Assembly: GCF_012912105.1 (NCBI RefSeq)
Contig: NZ_QMEA01000038.1
Span: 1-46,858, forward strand
From: Brasilonema sp. UFV-L1
GTDB taxonomy: Bacteria > Cyanobacteriota > Cyanobacteriia > Cyanobacteriales > Nostocaceae
DNA length: 46,858 bases
Reading direction: 5' to 3'
Shown: one piece after another, positions 1 to 8,442 of the stretch
Position numbering within the stretch: the first letter of the stretch is position 1
How the letters are laid out: every line of letters begins with the position of its first letter
The notes under the pieces: model-generated
Told to the model about the DNA's origin: nothing
Databases searched by the model: none
Seen by the model: the letters and a program-made list of their open reading frames with translations, nothing else
Program-made: the position numbers and the translations under genes

Positions 1-1484
1 ACTCCCCCGACTCCCCCGACTTCCTCTACTCCTCCTACGTCCCTAACACTCACCCACGTTTCCAGTGAGGGAGTTGCTGAACCTAGGATGAGGGGGTAGT
101 TTTCTAACTCTGCTCGCCATTGGGCGACTGTGCGGGCGTGATAGTTGGGGATGAGAGAATCTTGCTTAAAGCTGCTGTCGTGTTCTTCGTCTAAGATTAT
201 CAAACCTAAATTTGGTAAAGGAGCAAAAACTGCACTGCGGGTACCTATGACAACTTGGGGTTCTCCTGTTAACATTTGTCGCCAAGTGTCATATCGTTCA
301 CCATCTGAAAGGGCGCTGTGATAAACGCTGACTTTATTGCCGAAACGAGCACGGAAACGATCAGTCAGCTGAGGTGTCAGTCCAATTTCTGGTACTAAAA
401 CGAGAGCAGACTTGCCTTTTGCCAGTAGAGGGGCTATGGCTTGCAAATACACCTCTGTTTTTCCAGAACCTGTCACACCATGCAACAATACCGTAGCACA
501 TCCTTCTAGATGGGTAATGACCCCTAACGCTTGCGATTGAGCTGATGTTAGTATTTTGGTCTGCTCCAATGCAGAAGTATCGCCTTGCGTTCCGTCTGCA
601 AGAGGAGGAAACACAGGAGATGTTCGCAAGACTTCTCGTTCTTGAATGACAATGTACCCCTTTTGTTCTAATGTTTTAAGAGTGGAGGTAGTGGTACTAC
701 AAATTTGTAAGAGTTCACTTTGCCACAACTCGCCCCCGCGTCTTCGCAGCACTTCTAAAATTTCTCGCTGACGAATGCTTAAGTCGCGTTCCAATGTACT
801 CCCTATTAGTGTCACTGCTTTTTGCTGTTTTGGTTGAGTCAGTCGTGGGGGTTCTAAATAACTTTCCACTAAACCTCGTCGCTGCAGTTCTCGTACACCT
901 TGGTAAGCAGCTTTGATTTGGCGTTGCAGGTAGGCGAAACTATAATCTCCATCTGCTTGTGCTTGTAAAAGTTCCAGAATTTGCTGCGCTGCTGAACTGA
1001 GGAAGGGTAGAACAGATGACGAAGATGAGGAGAGGTTTATTTCTTTGTTATCTTTTTTGGCGAGGCGAATGCGCCGTTGCGATCGCCCTAACAAACCAGG
1101 TGGTAAAGCTATACGTATAACTTGAATCAGCGGTGTGTAGTAGTACGCTGCAACTCGATTCAAAAGTTCCCAGTAATGCGACGGAAAAAACCCCACACTG
1201 ACGACATCTTCTACGTTACGAATTTTTTCTAGTGGTAAATCTACTGGAGGTTGTGTTACAAAACGAATGGCGATTCCTCCTAGCAATTGCGTACCAAATG
1301 GCACACTTAAAATATCCCCTGGTTTTACTTCTAACTGAGCAGGGAGCCGATATGTATAAAGTCCTGAACCTCCCGGACAGTCTACTAGCACCTCAATCCA
1401 ACGATTCACTGGTGTTTGTGACTGGTACGATTGACCAGGTTCAGCAACTATCAAAGAGGACAACCTGACACCATTCATATACAT
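1..1484 (-). CDS. priA: Primosomal protein N' (PriA helicase), 5' part only
   Basis: Superfamily 2 DNA helicase that restarts stalled replication forks by reloading the replicative helicase. The frame starts at ATG 1484 (or in-frame ATG 1478) and is open to the window edge, so the C-terminal helicase half and zinc-binding cysteines are outside. Visible in order: the N-terminal 3' DNA-binding domain (WIEVLVDCPGG..YTYRLP), the Walker A motif GVTGSGKTEVYL (about 420-480), the DEEH box with HDSSFKQD (about 170-210), and the motif III region LGSATPSLETW (about 60-100). Immediately after LETW the frame enters a short repetitive stretch, DVGGVEEVGGVGG, encoded by copies of a GTCGGGGGA-type repeat. 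This is not a normal part of the family. Identification is secure. Whether the full protein is functional cannot be judged from the fragment. Confidence 0.93.
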   Translation of the reverse strand, partial: MYMNGVRLSSLIVAEPGQSYQSQTPVNRWIEVLVDCPGGSGLYTYRLPAQLEVKPGDILSVPFGTQLLGGIAIRFVTQPPVDLPLEKIRNVEDVVSVGFFPSHYWELLNRVAAYYYTPLIQVIRIALPPGLLGRSQRRIRLAKKDNKEINLSSSSSSVLPFLSSAAQQILELLQAQADGDYSFAYLQRQIKAAYQGVRELQRRGLVESYLEPPRLTQPKQQKAVTLIGSTLERDLSIRQREILEVLRRRGGELWQSELLQICSTTTSTLKTLEQKGYIVIQEREVLRTSPVFPPLADGTQGDTSALEQTKILTSAQSQALGVITHLEGCATVLLHGVTGSGKTEVYLQAIAPLLAKGKSALVLVPEIGLTPQLTDRFRARFGNKVSVYHSALSDGERYDTWRQMLTGEPQVVIGTRSAVFAPLPNLGLIILDEEHDSSFKQDSLIPNYHARTVAQWRAELENYPLILGSATPSLETWVSVRDVGGVEEVGGVGG

Positions 1485-2637
1485 ACTTTGTGAACTAATA
1501 GTATAGATCTTTTCTTTACCAAAACAGTTCCAAGTGTGAAAAGACTTCTTTTCTATTTTCAATCCTCTAGATGACTCCAGCACTTAGGAAAATAGTTAGA
1601 AGCCCTCGAATTGATTCTTGGAAAAACAACTTTTTTTCTTTGTTCTATGTTTCGGATTCATTGGTCGTCATTTCTATAAAACTCTCAACTCAACACTTTT
1701 GCAATCATGAACCAGTTTGTCTATCTTAACTTTCCTTTCTTCGGCTCTAAATATATACATCCCTTGATGGAAAATGTAATTGCCAATACTGTCATCAGAC
1801 ATAATACTTGATAAGTTTCGTCTTATGTAATCTGGTAGAAAATGACTCTATTACTGTAGAAGACAATCAATATTTGAGGTTATCCCAACAAAATTAGACA
1901 ATCTCAGCTTTTTCAGTTCATATTCTCTGATTACTAAATAGGGAATGATGCTTTTCCCCCTATTGATAGATATTCAACCCTAGGTGTATGTGAGATCCTT
2001 TATCAGGAGAAGACATTGCTAAAGTTTTTACTTGCCAAGTTTCTAATTTTGGGGAAAGCTCAAGAGCGATGCATAACCCCCACTATTCTAAAGACATCAA
2101 AAAGTCAAAAAAATTAGAAAATACAAAAAGATTTAAGATTCTGGAGAGAGACGAATGAGTTTTTACCATTGTTAAGATAGTGATACTTTCGTGGAGGAGG
2201 GTTAGGAAAAATTTTTAATCAAGAAAATTAACAAGACCTGTATCGCTAGCCTGAGAAAATATTAATAGGGTGAGACTACCAAGATTAGTTAAGAACTGTA
2301 TCTATCTGTAACCAAAAAATGACATCAACCGAGGTTTAAGTGTTGAAAATGAAGTATGAAGAAACTGCATAAATAAAAAAACCAGGGCTTGTGTGAGAGT
2401 GTTTCCTGTTTTTTCATACTTCTACCTTGATCCCAGCTTATGGCAAATACTGACATCTTTATTGTATGTCATTGGCTTAAGACACTTTTCCTAAAGCATG
2501 AGCTTTTGGTGATGATAGATAGATACTATTGTTCAGAATCAGATCAATTCTGGGCAGGTATTTGTATTTTGTCATGTGGCAGTGTCTTTGTTCTTAAAAG
2601 AAAACAATAAGCAATGCCTGAGTAGCTGTGACTAATT
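1485..2637. other. Long non-coding region between priA and the sigma factor gene
   Basis: About 1.15 kb of AT-rich sequence between divergent genes. No convincing ORF was seen in any frame. The only structured element noticed is the nested inverted repeat at 2351-2422, listed separately. A smaller AATAGGG/CCCTATT hairpin lies near 1936-1963. The region must hold promoters for both priA (minus) and the sigma gene (plus), but no unambiguous -35/-10 pair was identified. Confidence 0.6.
2351..2422 (+). ncRNA. Nested inverted repeat upstream of the sigma gene (structured leader or small RNA candidate)
   Basis: Outer arms GAAGTATGAA (2351-2360) and TTCATACTTC (2413-2422) are perfectly complementary over 10 bp. 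Nested inside, an A-run followed by CAGG (to 2386) pairs with CCTG (2405-2408) followed by TTTTTT. The inner hairpin with its T-run resembles an intrinsic terminator on the plus strand, about 215 nt before the sigma factor start. It could be the end of a small RNA, an attenuator in a long 5' leader, or a repeat remnant. The pairing is seen directly; the function is inferred. Confidence 0.35.
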
Positions 2638-3807
2638 ATGTACCAAACAGAGCAACAATCCCTGAAGGAAACTATGAATCTAGCTGAATTAAAAACAACG
2701 GAGACAATGGGAAGTGCTGCTGATAATGAAGAATTATTTATAACGTTAGATGCAGTGGTAGATGATGAATCTCTAGTTGTAGTAGAAAATATAGAAGCCG
2801 AAGAGCGCGATGGAGATCGAATGGCGGCGGCGCGTCCCTCGGGATATAATAAAACCGAGTATGATGATGCGGTTGGGGCGTTTTTTAAAGAAATGGCTCG
2901 CTACCCGTTGCTAAAGCCAGATGAAGAAGTTGAATTAGCGCGTAGAGTCCGATTTTTAGAAGAATTTAGAGAAATACAAGCTTCGTTGTTTGAAAAACTA
3001 GGAGAACAACCAAGCAAGGAAACTGTAGGTTCCCATCTGGGGATGACAGAAAAACAATTGGAACATCGGTTGTATCAAGGGCGGGTTGCGAAACGTAAAA
3101 TGATTCGCTCAAATCTACGGTTAGTCGTTTCTATTGCTAAGCGATATTTAAATAGGGGAGTTCCTTTTCTGGATTTAATTCAGGAAGGAGCAATGGGGTT
3201 AAATCGTGCCACAGAAAAATTTGATCCAGATAAAGGATATAAGTTCTCTACATATGCTTATTGGTGGATCAGACAAGCAATTACGCGGGCGATCGCCAAC
3301 GATGCACGAACAATTCGCTTACCCATTCATATTGTTGAAAAACTTAACAAACTCAAAAAAGCGCAACGAGAACTCAAGCAGAGATTAGGGCGCAACCCAT
3401 CTGAAGAAGAAATGGCTCAAGCTTTGGATGTTCCCGCCCAACAACTACGCCAGCTGCAACAACTACGACGACAAGCACTATCCCTCAACCATCGTGTTGG
3501 TAAAGAAGAAGACACAGAATTGATGGATTTGCTAGAAGATGATGATAACCTCTCTCCAGAGGCGAAAATGAATGAAAGTATGATGCGCCAGGAGATTTGG
3601 GAAGTCTTAGGTGACGTACTTACACCTAGAGAGAAAGACGTCATCTCTCTACGCTATGGTTTGGTGACTAGTGAACCCTGTACTTTAGAAGAAGTTGGTA
3701 CTATGTTCAATCTTTCCCGCGAGCGAGTGCGACAAATTCAAAGTAAAGCTATGCGGAAGTTGAGACGCCCTCACATCGCCAAACGTTTAAAAGGATGGTT
3801 GGTATAG
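2638..3807 (+). CDS. Group 2 RNA polymerase sigma factor (RpoD/SigA family)
   Basis: A sigma-70 family factor of 389 aa that directs RNA polymerase to promoters. It is non-essential and stress or nutrient responsive in cyanobacteria. Visible: region 1.2 (AVGAFFKEMARYPLLKPDEE), region 2 with the DLIQEGAMGLNRATEKFD and STYAYWWIRQAITRAI segments that melt the -10 element, region 3 (NKLKKAQRELKQRLGRNPS), and region 4 with a helix-turn-helix near the C-terminus (TLEEVGTMFNLSRERVRQI). The acidic N-terminus of about 75 residues is short compared with a group 1 factor, which supports group 2. It resembles the cyanobacterial SigB/SigD group more than SigC, but I cannot fix the paralogue, so no symbol is given. 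It has a long non-coding leader and a GC-rich hairpin right after the stop. Confidence 0.93.
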   Translation: MYQTEQQSLKETMNLAELKTTETMGSAADNEELFITLDAVVDDESLVVVENIEAEERDGDRMAAARPSGYNKTEYDDAVGAFFKEMARYPLLKPDEEVELARRVRFLEEFREIQASLFEKLGEQPSKETVGSHLGMTEKQLEHRLYQGRVAKRKMIRSNLRLVVSIAKRYLNRGVPFLDLIQEGAMGLNRATEKFDPDKGYKFSTYAYWWIRQAITRAIANDARTIRLPIHIVEKLNKLKKAQRELKQRLGRNPSEEEMAQALDVPAQQLRQLQQLRRQALSLNHRVGKEEDTELMDLLEDDDNLSPEAKMNESMMRQEIWEVLGDVLTPREKDVISLRYGLVTSEPCTLEEVGTMFNLSRERVRQIQSKAMRKLRRPHIAKRLKGWLV

Positions 3808-3815
3808 ATGAAATA

Positions 3816-3845
3816 CCCCACTCTAGCAGCAGTTCAAGGGTGGGG
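3816..3845 (+). terminator. GC-rich hairpin after the sigma factor gene
   Basis: Arms CCCCACTC (3816-3823) and GGGTGGGG (3838-3845) form an 8-bp stem with one wobble, starting 9 nt after the stop codon. There is no clear T-run after it, so it is a weak terminator candidate. A further GGGATC/GATCCC hairpin follows at about 3883-3906. Confidence 0.4.
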
Positions 3846-4136
3846 CTTGCAGTTTCACACAAGAGTGGCTATGCTCCACTTGGGGATCGACCTCCGTGGG
3901 GATCCCTAGTACAAGGCGGCGGAAATAAGGCTACCATTTTCAATCAACAAAAAGCTTACAGCATAAGCCTTTTGACTTGTTACCTTCAATGCATGACTTC
4001 CGCACAGCGGTACTAGCCCCCCACCTGACACGAAGTTTGACAGCTTGTCTTTTGACAAATCATCTTACTAATCGTAAGTTGACAAATACTCTTACCAGAG
4101 TTTTTGTTAATAAAGTTGGGTGTGGTGAGGTAGAAA
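3846..4136. other. Intergenic region upstream of the TonB receptor
   Basis: About 290 bp with no convincing gene. The first part contains small hairpins (AGTGG/CCACT near 3864-3880 and GGGATC/GATCCC at 3883-3906). The second part has two TTGACAAA-type stretches (about 4056 and 4079) that could be -35 elements for the receptor gene. No clear Fur box was recognised. A GAGG ribosome-binding site lies about 8 nt before ATG 4137. Confidence 0.45.
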
Positions 4137-6248
4137 ATGAGATTCAATCTCCTTATTTGTCCAGTCATATTAATTAACTTTGCTTTCAATTCTGTCGCTT
4201 TTGCACAAGAAAATAATTTAGAGCCAAAGAAGACTTCCATAAAGAAAATATCAAAAATTCCCTATTTAAATGAGATAGAAAAACCATATACCAGTGCAAA
4301 ATTCCTCACTCAAACGCCAATTCCATCTCAAAAACCACAAACAACTGATAACCCAGAACCAAATTCCACAACGAACGAATCCAAACCCGTAGTTGAAGAT
4401 GATGGTGCGATTATTATAGATGTGACAGGAAAGAAAGATGACCTTCCTCAATCTACTCCTACATACGTCATTGAAAAAGAAGAAATTGAAAAACAAGGTG
4501 CGACAAGTGTCTCTGATGTGTTGAAAAAGTTGCCTGGTTTTGCTATCAATGACTCAGGTCATGGTGCAGATATTCACACAGGTACATACTATCGAGGAGC
4601 TTCGATTAATCAGTCTGTCTTTCTGATTAATGGCAGATCCATTAATACTAATGTCAATACCTATCATGGTGCAACAGATTTAAATAGTATTCCTGTAGAA
4701 GCAATTGAACGAGTGGAGTTGTATAGTGGAGCTGCTTCTACTCTTTATGGTTCTTCCGCTTTTGGAGGAGTTGTTAATATCATCACCAAAGAAGGTAGCA
4801 GGGATCCTCGCTTAAATGCAACTGTAGAATTTGGCGATTTGAATTTTAATAATCAACAATTAACTTATGCAGGTGCAACTGCTTCCTTAAGATATAACCT
4901 CAGCTTTGAAAGATCTTTTATTGATAACCGTTACCGTGTTCCTGTTGGTGCAGCCAATCGTGATGAGCGAGGATATTTATTTAATGCTGATACAGCTAGG
5001 AGCACATATTTTGGTAGTTTTGCCTTTGATGTCAATTCTAGGAATACGTTAAGTTTAGATGTGACTAAACTTAGCAGTCGTCGAGGATTAATTTACTTTG
5101 GCTTTCCTTTGCAAAGCGACCGACTAGACCATGATAATTTAAATATTGGTTTTTCCTGGAAAACTCGCTTGGGTAATGGTAACAGTTCTGTTCTGACAAC
5201 GACACTCGGTTATAACCAAGATTACTTTAATACTTATGGTCCTAGCAGTCAATATTACCGTACAGGAACTTTAGATACACAATTATATACAGCTAGGGTA
5301 GACCATGTGTGGCAACTCACTCCCAATTATAAATTGCGCTGGGGATTAGATCTACAAAACACAGATTTAAGCGGTGATGCATTGAGTACAGTTCCTAATC
5401 GAGTCGCCTTGAATGAAGAAGAAAATCAAAGTTTATTCAACACCGCATTATTTGCTGTTAATACTTGGAATATCACCGATAATTTTCAGGTAGATTTAGG
5501 CTTGAGACAAAGCTTTGATAGCAAATTCGGAAGTTATCTGAATCCAAGCGTGGGATTTAAATATGATATTGTTCCTGCTTTAGCTGTGCGAGGAAGTTGG
5601 GCAGGAGGACAACGTAATCCTGGTTTGGATCAATTGTACGTTTATGATACAGTGCATGGATGGCTTCCTAACCCTGATTTAGAACCAGAAACTGGCTCAT
5701 CTTGGACTGCGGGAGTTGATGTCATGTTTTTTAAAAACTTAACAGGACAATTTACTTACTTCGGGAGTAGTTTAGATAATCGCTTAGGAGTCGTACAAGG
5801 AAAATGGGCAAATATTGGGTTAGTTGATACCAATGGTTTTGAGGCGGCGTTACGGTTGAAAATTGCTTCTGGATGGTCAACTTTTCTCAACTATACATAC
5901 ACAGATGCCAAAATTAAAACGGGAACAGAAAAAGGTTTACAGTTGGGTTTAATTCCTTACTCTGTTGCTTCTGCTGGTATTGGTTATGAAAATAGAGGTT
6001 GGCAGGCTAATTTGTATGCTACTTATTATAGTGGCGCTCGTCGCTCTTTATATACAAGAGCTGGAGATACAACGACAGATTTCTCGCCCTCTTTCTTTAA
6101 TTTAGATTTTAGCGCTCGCCTTCCTGTGACGAGAAATGTGGGGTTAACAGTTTATCTCGAAAATTTACTCGATGAACAATATGAGCGAGTCAATCGTATC
6201 TATAGCCCTGGGTTTACTTTTCGTTTGGGTTTAACAGCTAGTATTTAG
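4137..6248 (+). CDS. TonB-dependent outer-membrane receptor
   Basis: A 703-aa outer-membrane active transporter, expected to import a siderophore, heme, vitamin or metal complex using TonB energy. It begins with a signal peptide (hydrophobic LLICPVILINFAFNSVAFA, cleavage near AFAQ). A low-complexity linker follows, then a TonB-box-like AIIIDVTGKKDD stretch (about residues 83-98). The plug domain (about 100-225) contains the typical VSDVLKKLPGF, FLINGRSIN, IERVELYSGAAS and YGSSAFGGVVNIIT segments. The rest is an antiparallel beta-barrel with alternating aromatic strands, ending in NLLDEQYERVN and FRLGLTASI. It lacks the N-terminal AMIN domain found in many cyanobacterial siderophore receptors. 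No TonB/ExbBD or ABC genes adjoin it, so the substrate is unknown. A small unknown gene follows after 26 bp and may be co-transcribed. Confidence 0.92.
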   Translation: MRFNLLICPVILINFAFNSVAFAQENNLEPKKTSIKKISKIPYLNEIEKPYTSAKFLTQTPIPSQKPQTTDNPEPNSTTNESKPVVEDDGAIIIDVTGKKDDLPQSTPTYVIEKEEIEKQGATSVSDVLKKLPGFAINDSGHGADIHTGTYYRGASINQSVFLINGRSINTNVNTYHGATDLNSIPVEAIERVELYSGAASTLYGSSAFGGVVNIITKEGSRDPRLNATVEFGDLNFNNQQLTYAGATASLRYNLSFERSFIDNRYRVPVGAANRDERGYLFNADTARSTYFGSFAFDVNSRNTLSLDVTKLSSRRGLIYFGFPLQSDRLDHDNLNIGFSWKTRLGNGNSSVLTTTLGYNQDYFNTYGPSSQYYRTGTLDTQLYTARVDHVWQLTPNYKLRWGLDLQNTDLSGDALSTVPNRVALNEEENQSLFNTALFAVNTWNITDNFQVDLGLRQSFDSKFGSYLNPSVGFKYDIVPALAVRGSWAGGQRNPGLDQLYVYDTVHGWLPNPDLEPETGSSWTAGVDVMFFKNLTGQFTYFGSSLDNRLGVVQGKWANIGLVDTNGFEAALRLKIASGWSTFLNYTYTDAKIKTGTEKGLQLGLIPYSVASAGIGYENRGWQANLYATYYSGARRSLYTRAGDTTTDFSPSFFNLDFSARLPVTRNVGLTVYLENLLDEQYERVNRIYSPGFTFRLGLTASI

Positions 6249-6274
6249 ATATTGTGGAATCTAACTGAGTAAAA

Positions 6275-6580
6275 ATGGCTATCATGAAAGCCAAAATTCA
6301 AGACAGCGTACTTTTTCTTCACCACGAGGATGTGCCAGAGTACAAAAAAGGTGGTTCTGTGGTGAGGAATAGTTATTTCTGGGCGCTGCGTTCGATTGCT
6401 GGTAAGGCTTCGCGTTATAGTGATTGGGAATATGAGTCTGAGGTTTGGTTTGCACTGACGCGCATGCTTTTATCCTTCGCTGAGTCTGGTTATTTGGGGC
6501 TAAAAGAAACTGTGCTAGAGTTTCCTCTATCTCAAGGGGAAATTCCTGAAGTGCTGCGAGATGTTTCAACTTGGGAATAG
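6275..6580 (+). CDS. Small hypothetical protein downstream of the TonB receptor
   Basis: A 101-aa predicted soluble protein; I do not recognise the family. There are no membrane segments or obvious motifs. The sequence is rich in aromatic residues (VVRNSYFWALRSIAGKAS, WEYESEVWFALTRML). Two nearby in-frame starts exist (6275 and 6284). The gene follows the receptor by 26 bp in the same direction and probably shares its transcript. Its last codons and the downstream sequence are copied, degenerately, about 220 bp further on (see the duplication). An antisense frame of 125 aa covers it, but that frame has no ribosome-binding site and no recognisable domain. Confidence 0.6.
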   Translation: MAIMKAKIQDSVLFLHHEDVPEYKKGGSVVRNSYFWALRSIAGKASRYSDWEYESEVWFALTRMLLSFAESGYLGLKETVLEFPLSQGEIPEVLRDVSTWE

Positions 6581-6957
6581 GATAATACTCAAGGCGGAGG
6601 CTGAAAACGAAAAGAATGTAGCAACGTTTACACAAAAACTTAATATTAAAATCAGTCAAAAATCATAGAAGTTAAGGGGCAAAACTAGCTATGCTAGTTT
6701 TGCCCCTCGCAAAAAAATTTACCTACTGGAGAGTTATAATTATCCAAACTTTGATCTATTAAAATACTCGCTCTGCTTCGAGATGTTTTAACTTGGCAAT
6801 AGGATAAAGCTGGAGACTCCGCCTTAGAAAATTTATTTTCAGGCTGAGCCTGGAAACCAGGAGATATTGATTCATTCCAAAAAAATATTTGGGGGGCAAA
6901 ACTAGCTATGCTAGTTTTGCCCCCCCTTGCAAAGAAATTCATCTACTGGAGAATTAT
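6558..6957. repeat. Degenerate tandem duplication (about 220-bp period) with long palindromic hairpins
   Basis: Copy 1 runs from about 6558 (GAGATGTTTCAACTTGG) to 6737, and copy 2 from about 6780 (GAGATGTTTTAACTTGG) to 6957. The two end segments are similar and the middle has diverged. Each copy carries a near-identical hairpin with a TAT loop. Copy 1 has perfect 14-bp arms GGGGCAAAACTAGC (6676-6689) and 6693-6706. Copy 2 has perfect 16-bp arms at 6891-6906 and 6910-6925. Both copies end with a CTACTGGAGA(G/A)TTAT segment that includes a GGAG ribosome-binding site. Only copy 2 leads into an ATG and an ORF. Confidence 0.75.
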
Positions 6958-7243
6958 GCATGAAAGCTCTGAAGAATACCGTCAGTTCATTGAAAAATAC
7001 AATAAGTTCATTGAAGAATACAATAAGTTCTTACAAAATTATGGAAACTCCTCACGAGTTCTTACAGCCATGAAAACTTCAAAACCGCAAAATACTCAAG
7101 TTGCCGTATTATATGACGAAGCTCTACAGGCACACATCTATGCTACTGATGCATACATAAAAACAGTTGCAATGTATAGAGAGTTAGTTCAGAAATGGAT
7201 TTTGTTAGCAAAATCCTGTTACAAGAGTGGATCATTCAAATAG
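6956..7243 (+). CDS. Small hypothetical coiled-coil protein
   Basis: A 95-aa protein starting [12 protein letters not shown] chose ATG 6956 because a GGAG ribosome-binding site (6948-6951) precedes it and the longer frame would run through the 16-bp hairpin. The first 35 residues contain two tandem copies of a (E)YNKFIE-type unit ([19 protein letters not shown]), predicting an amphipathic helix or coiled coil. The rest is helical and tyrosine-rich. The family is not recognised. The 3' end overlaps the convergent truB stop by 8 bp. The start region is the second copy of the local tandem duplication, so a duplicate 5' end may once have existed upstream. Confidence 0.6.
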   Translation: MHESSEEYRQFIEKYNKFIEEYNKFLQNYGNSSRVLTAMKTSKPQNTQVAVLYDEALQAHIYATDAYIKTVAMYRELVQKWILLAKSCYKSGSFK

Positions 7244-8123
7244 GCTCAAATACCATTTCAGGAATGAGTTGCTCTTGGTTGTCTAAATTTATCAGTTTAC
7301 CTATTCCCAAAAAACGCTGCTCTTCGTTGTAGACTCGCAAAATTCCTGTAAGACTGGGCGTGACAGGAATACGCTGACCTTGACACCATTTTTGTGCTGA
7401 TGTTACTGGTAATTTTATAAAAGGAAGATGCTGTAGTGGTGCATCAGGGACAAGAGGTTGAAATGTCCCGGCTTTGAGATGTGTTTCCAAGTCAGTCAAG
7501 GTAAGACTATTGGTTAAGTCAAACCCACTGCTTTGTGTTCGTGTTAAAGCAGCAAGAGTTCCACCAGTTTGTAATATTGTGCCTAAATCACGGGCGATCG
7601 CCCGAATATATGTACCCGCACCACAGGCGATCGCCACATCCACTTCTGCAAATTCCTCTTCACGCCAGTCCAAAACCTCGATTTTAAAAACCTCCACTGT
7701 TCGCGCTGGTACTTCTACATCTTCCCCTTTGCGTGCTAAGTCGTACAAGCGTTTTCCTTGAACTTGAATGGCGCTGTAAATCGGAGGAATTTGTTCAATT
7801 TTCCCGACAAATTGTTGCAGTGCTGATTTCACTGCATTTAAACTCAACCCAGTGCAAGGTTTTGAGGTGATGATTTCGCCTTGCAAATCATCAGTTGTTG
7901 TCCGCACACCCAAACGAATTGTTGCTTTGTAAGCTTTTTCTCCTGGAAGATATTGTAACAAGCGAGTTGCTTTTCCAAGAGCGATCGGTAATACTCCTGT
8001 TGCTGCTGGATCTAAAGTTCCAGCATGTCCGACTCGTTTGAGGTGCAAAAGTTTGCGTGTCTTCGCTACACAGTCGTGAGAAGTCCAACCAAATGGTTTG
8101 TTGAGATTGAGGAAACCTTGCAT
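7236..8123 (-). CDS. truB: tRNA pseudouridine-55 synthase
   Basis: Converts U55 of the tRNA T-loop to pseudouridine. The protein is 295 aa from ATG 8123 ([17 protein letters not shown]), which matches the usual family N-terminus. An upstream in-frame start at 8159 would add 12 basic residues encoded by an AAAATTCAAAA-type repeat and is less likely. Motifs: [16 protein letters not shown] with the catalytic aspartate at about residue 38, the KYTATIRLG-equivalent [30 protein letters not shown], and [15 protein letters not shown]. The C-terminal part is the short PUA-like domain common in cyanobacteria. Length and motifs are complete. It overlaps convergently with the small gene at 6956-7243. Confidence 0.95.
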   Translation of the reverse strand: MQGFLNLNKPFGWTSHDCVAKTRKLLHLKRVGHAGTLDPAATGVLPIALGKATRLLQYLPGEKAYKATIRLGVRTTTDDLQGEIITSKPCTGLSLNAVKSALQQFVGKIEQIPPIYSAIQVQGKRLYDLARKGEDVEVPARTVEVFKIEVLDWREEEFAEVDVAIACGAGTYIRAIARDLGTILQTGGTLAALTRTQSSGFDLTNSLTLTDLETHLKAGTFQPLVPDAPLQHLPFIKLPVTSAQKWCQGQRIPVTPSLTGILRVYNEEQRFLGIGKLINLDNQEQLIPEMVFEPI

Positions 8124-8442
8124 ATGAGTTTTGAATTTTGATTTCTTTTTTAACCGCACGAGGCAAGAGAGAACGCACCAGAAAATACGCTTCGCTTGAT
8201 AGATAATTTTAGAGCACCGAAGAAAGTAAGTTTAGGTTAACTTAGATTTTGCACCTCTACCTGAGCAATGTAGAGACGTAGCATTTACGTGCTCTACACA
8301 TCACCAAATCTCACCAATAATCCTTAACTGAATATTGCGTTAAAACGGAGCCAAAGACTTATCCAGTCGGTTTTAACGGACTTGAACTTTGAGCCAATAA
8401 ATTTATTTATTGACATAGGAAAATAATGGTGCGAGATATCAG
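8124..8442. other. Intergenic region between truB and the EamA gene
   Basis: About 320 bp with no gene seen. It contains the upstream region of truB and one copy (8269-8298) of the TGTAGAGACGT palindromic repeat family, listed separately. No promoter was assigned with confidence. Confidence 0.5.
8269..8298. repeat. TGTAGAGACGT-family palindromic repeat
   Basis: TGTAGAGACGT at the left and ACGTGCTCTACA at the right form an inverted repeat with one bulged base and a 7-nt loop. The same core recurs at 20754-20794, at 45809-45838 and as a half-site at 46556-46570. Confidence 0.7.

Noticed and set aside
3846-4136. IS200/IS605-type end or Fur box upstream of the TonB receptor
   Set aside because: Hairpins are present but no matching second end, ORF or 19-bp Fur palindrome could be recognised.
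6282-6659. Antisense frame of 125 aa opposite the small gene after the TonB receptor
   Set aside because: No start signal and no domain; the plus-strand frame fits the receptor transcript better, although neither is strongly supported.
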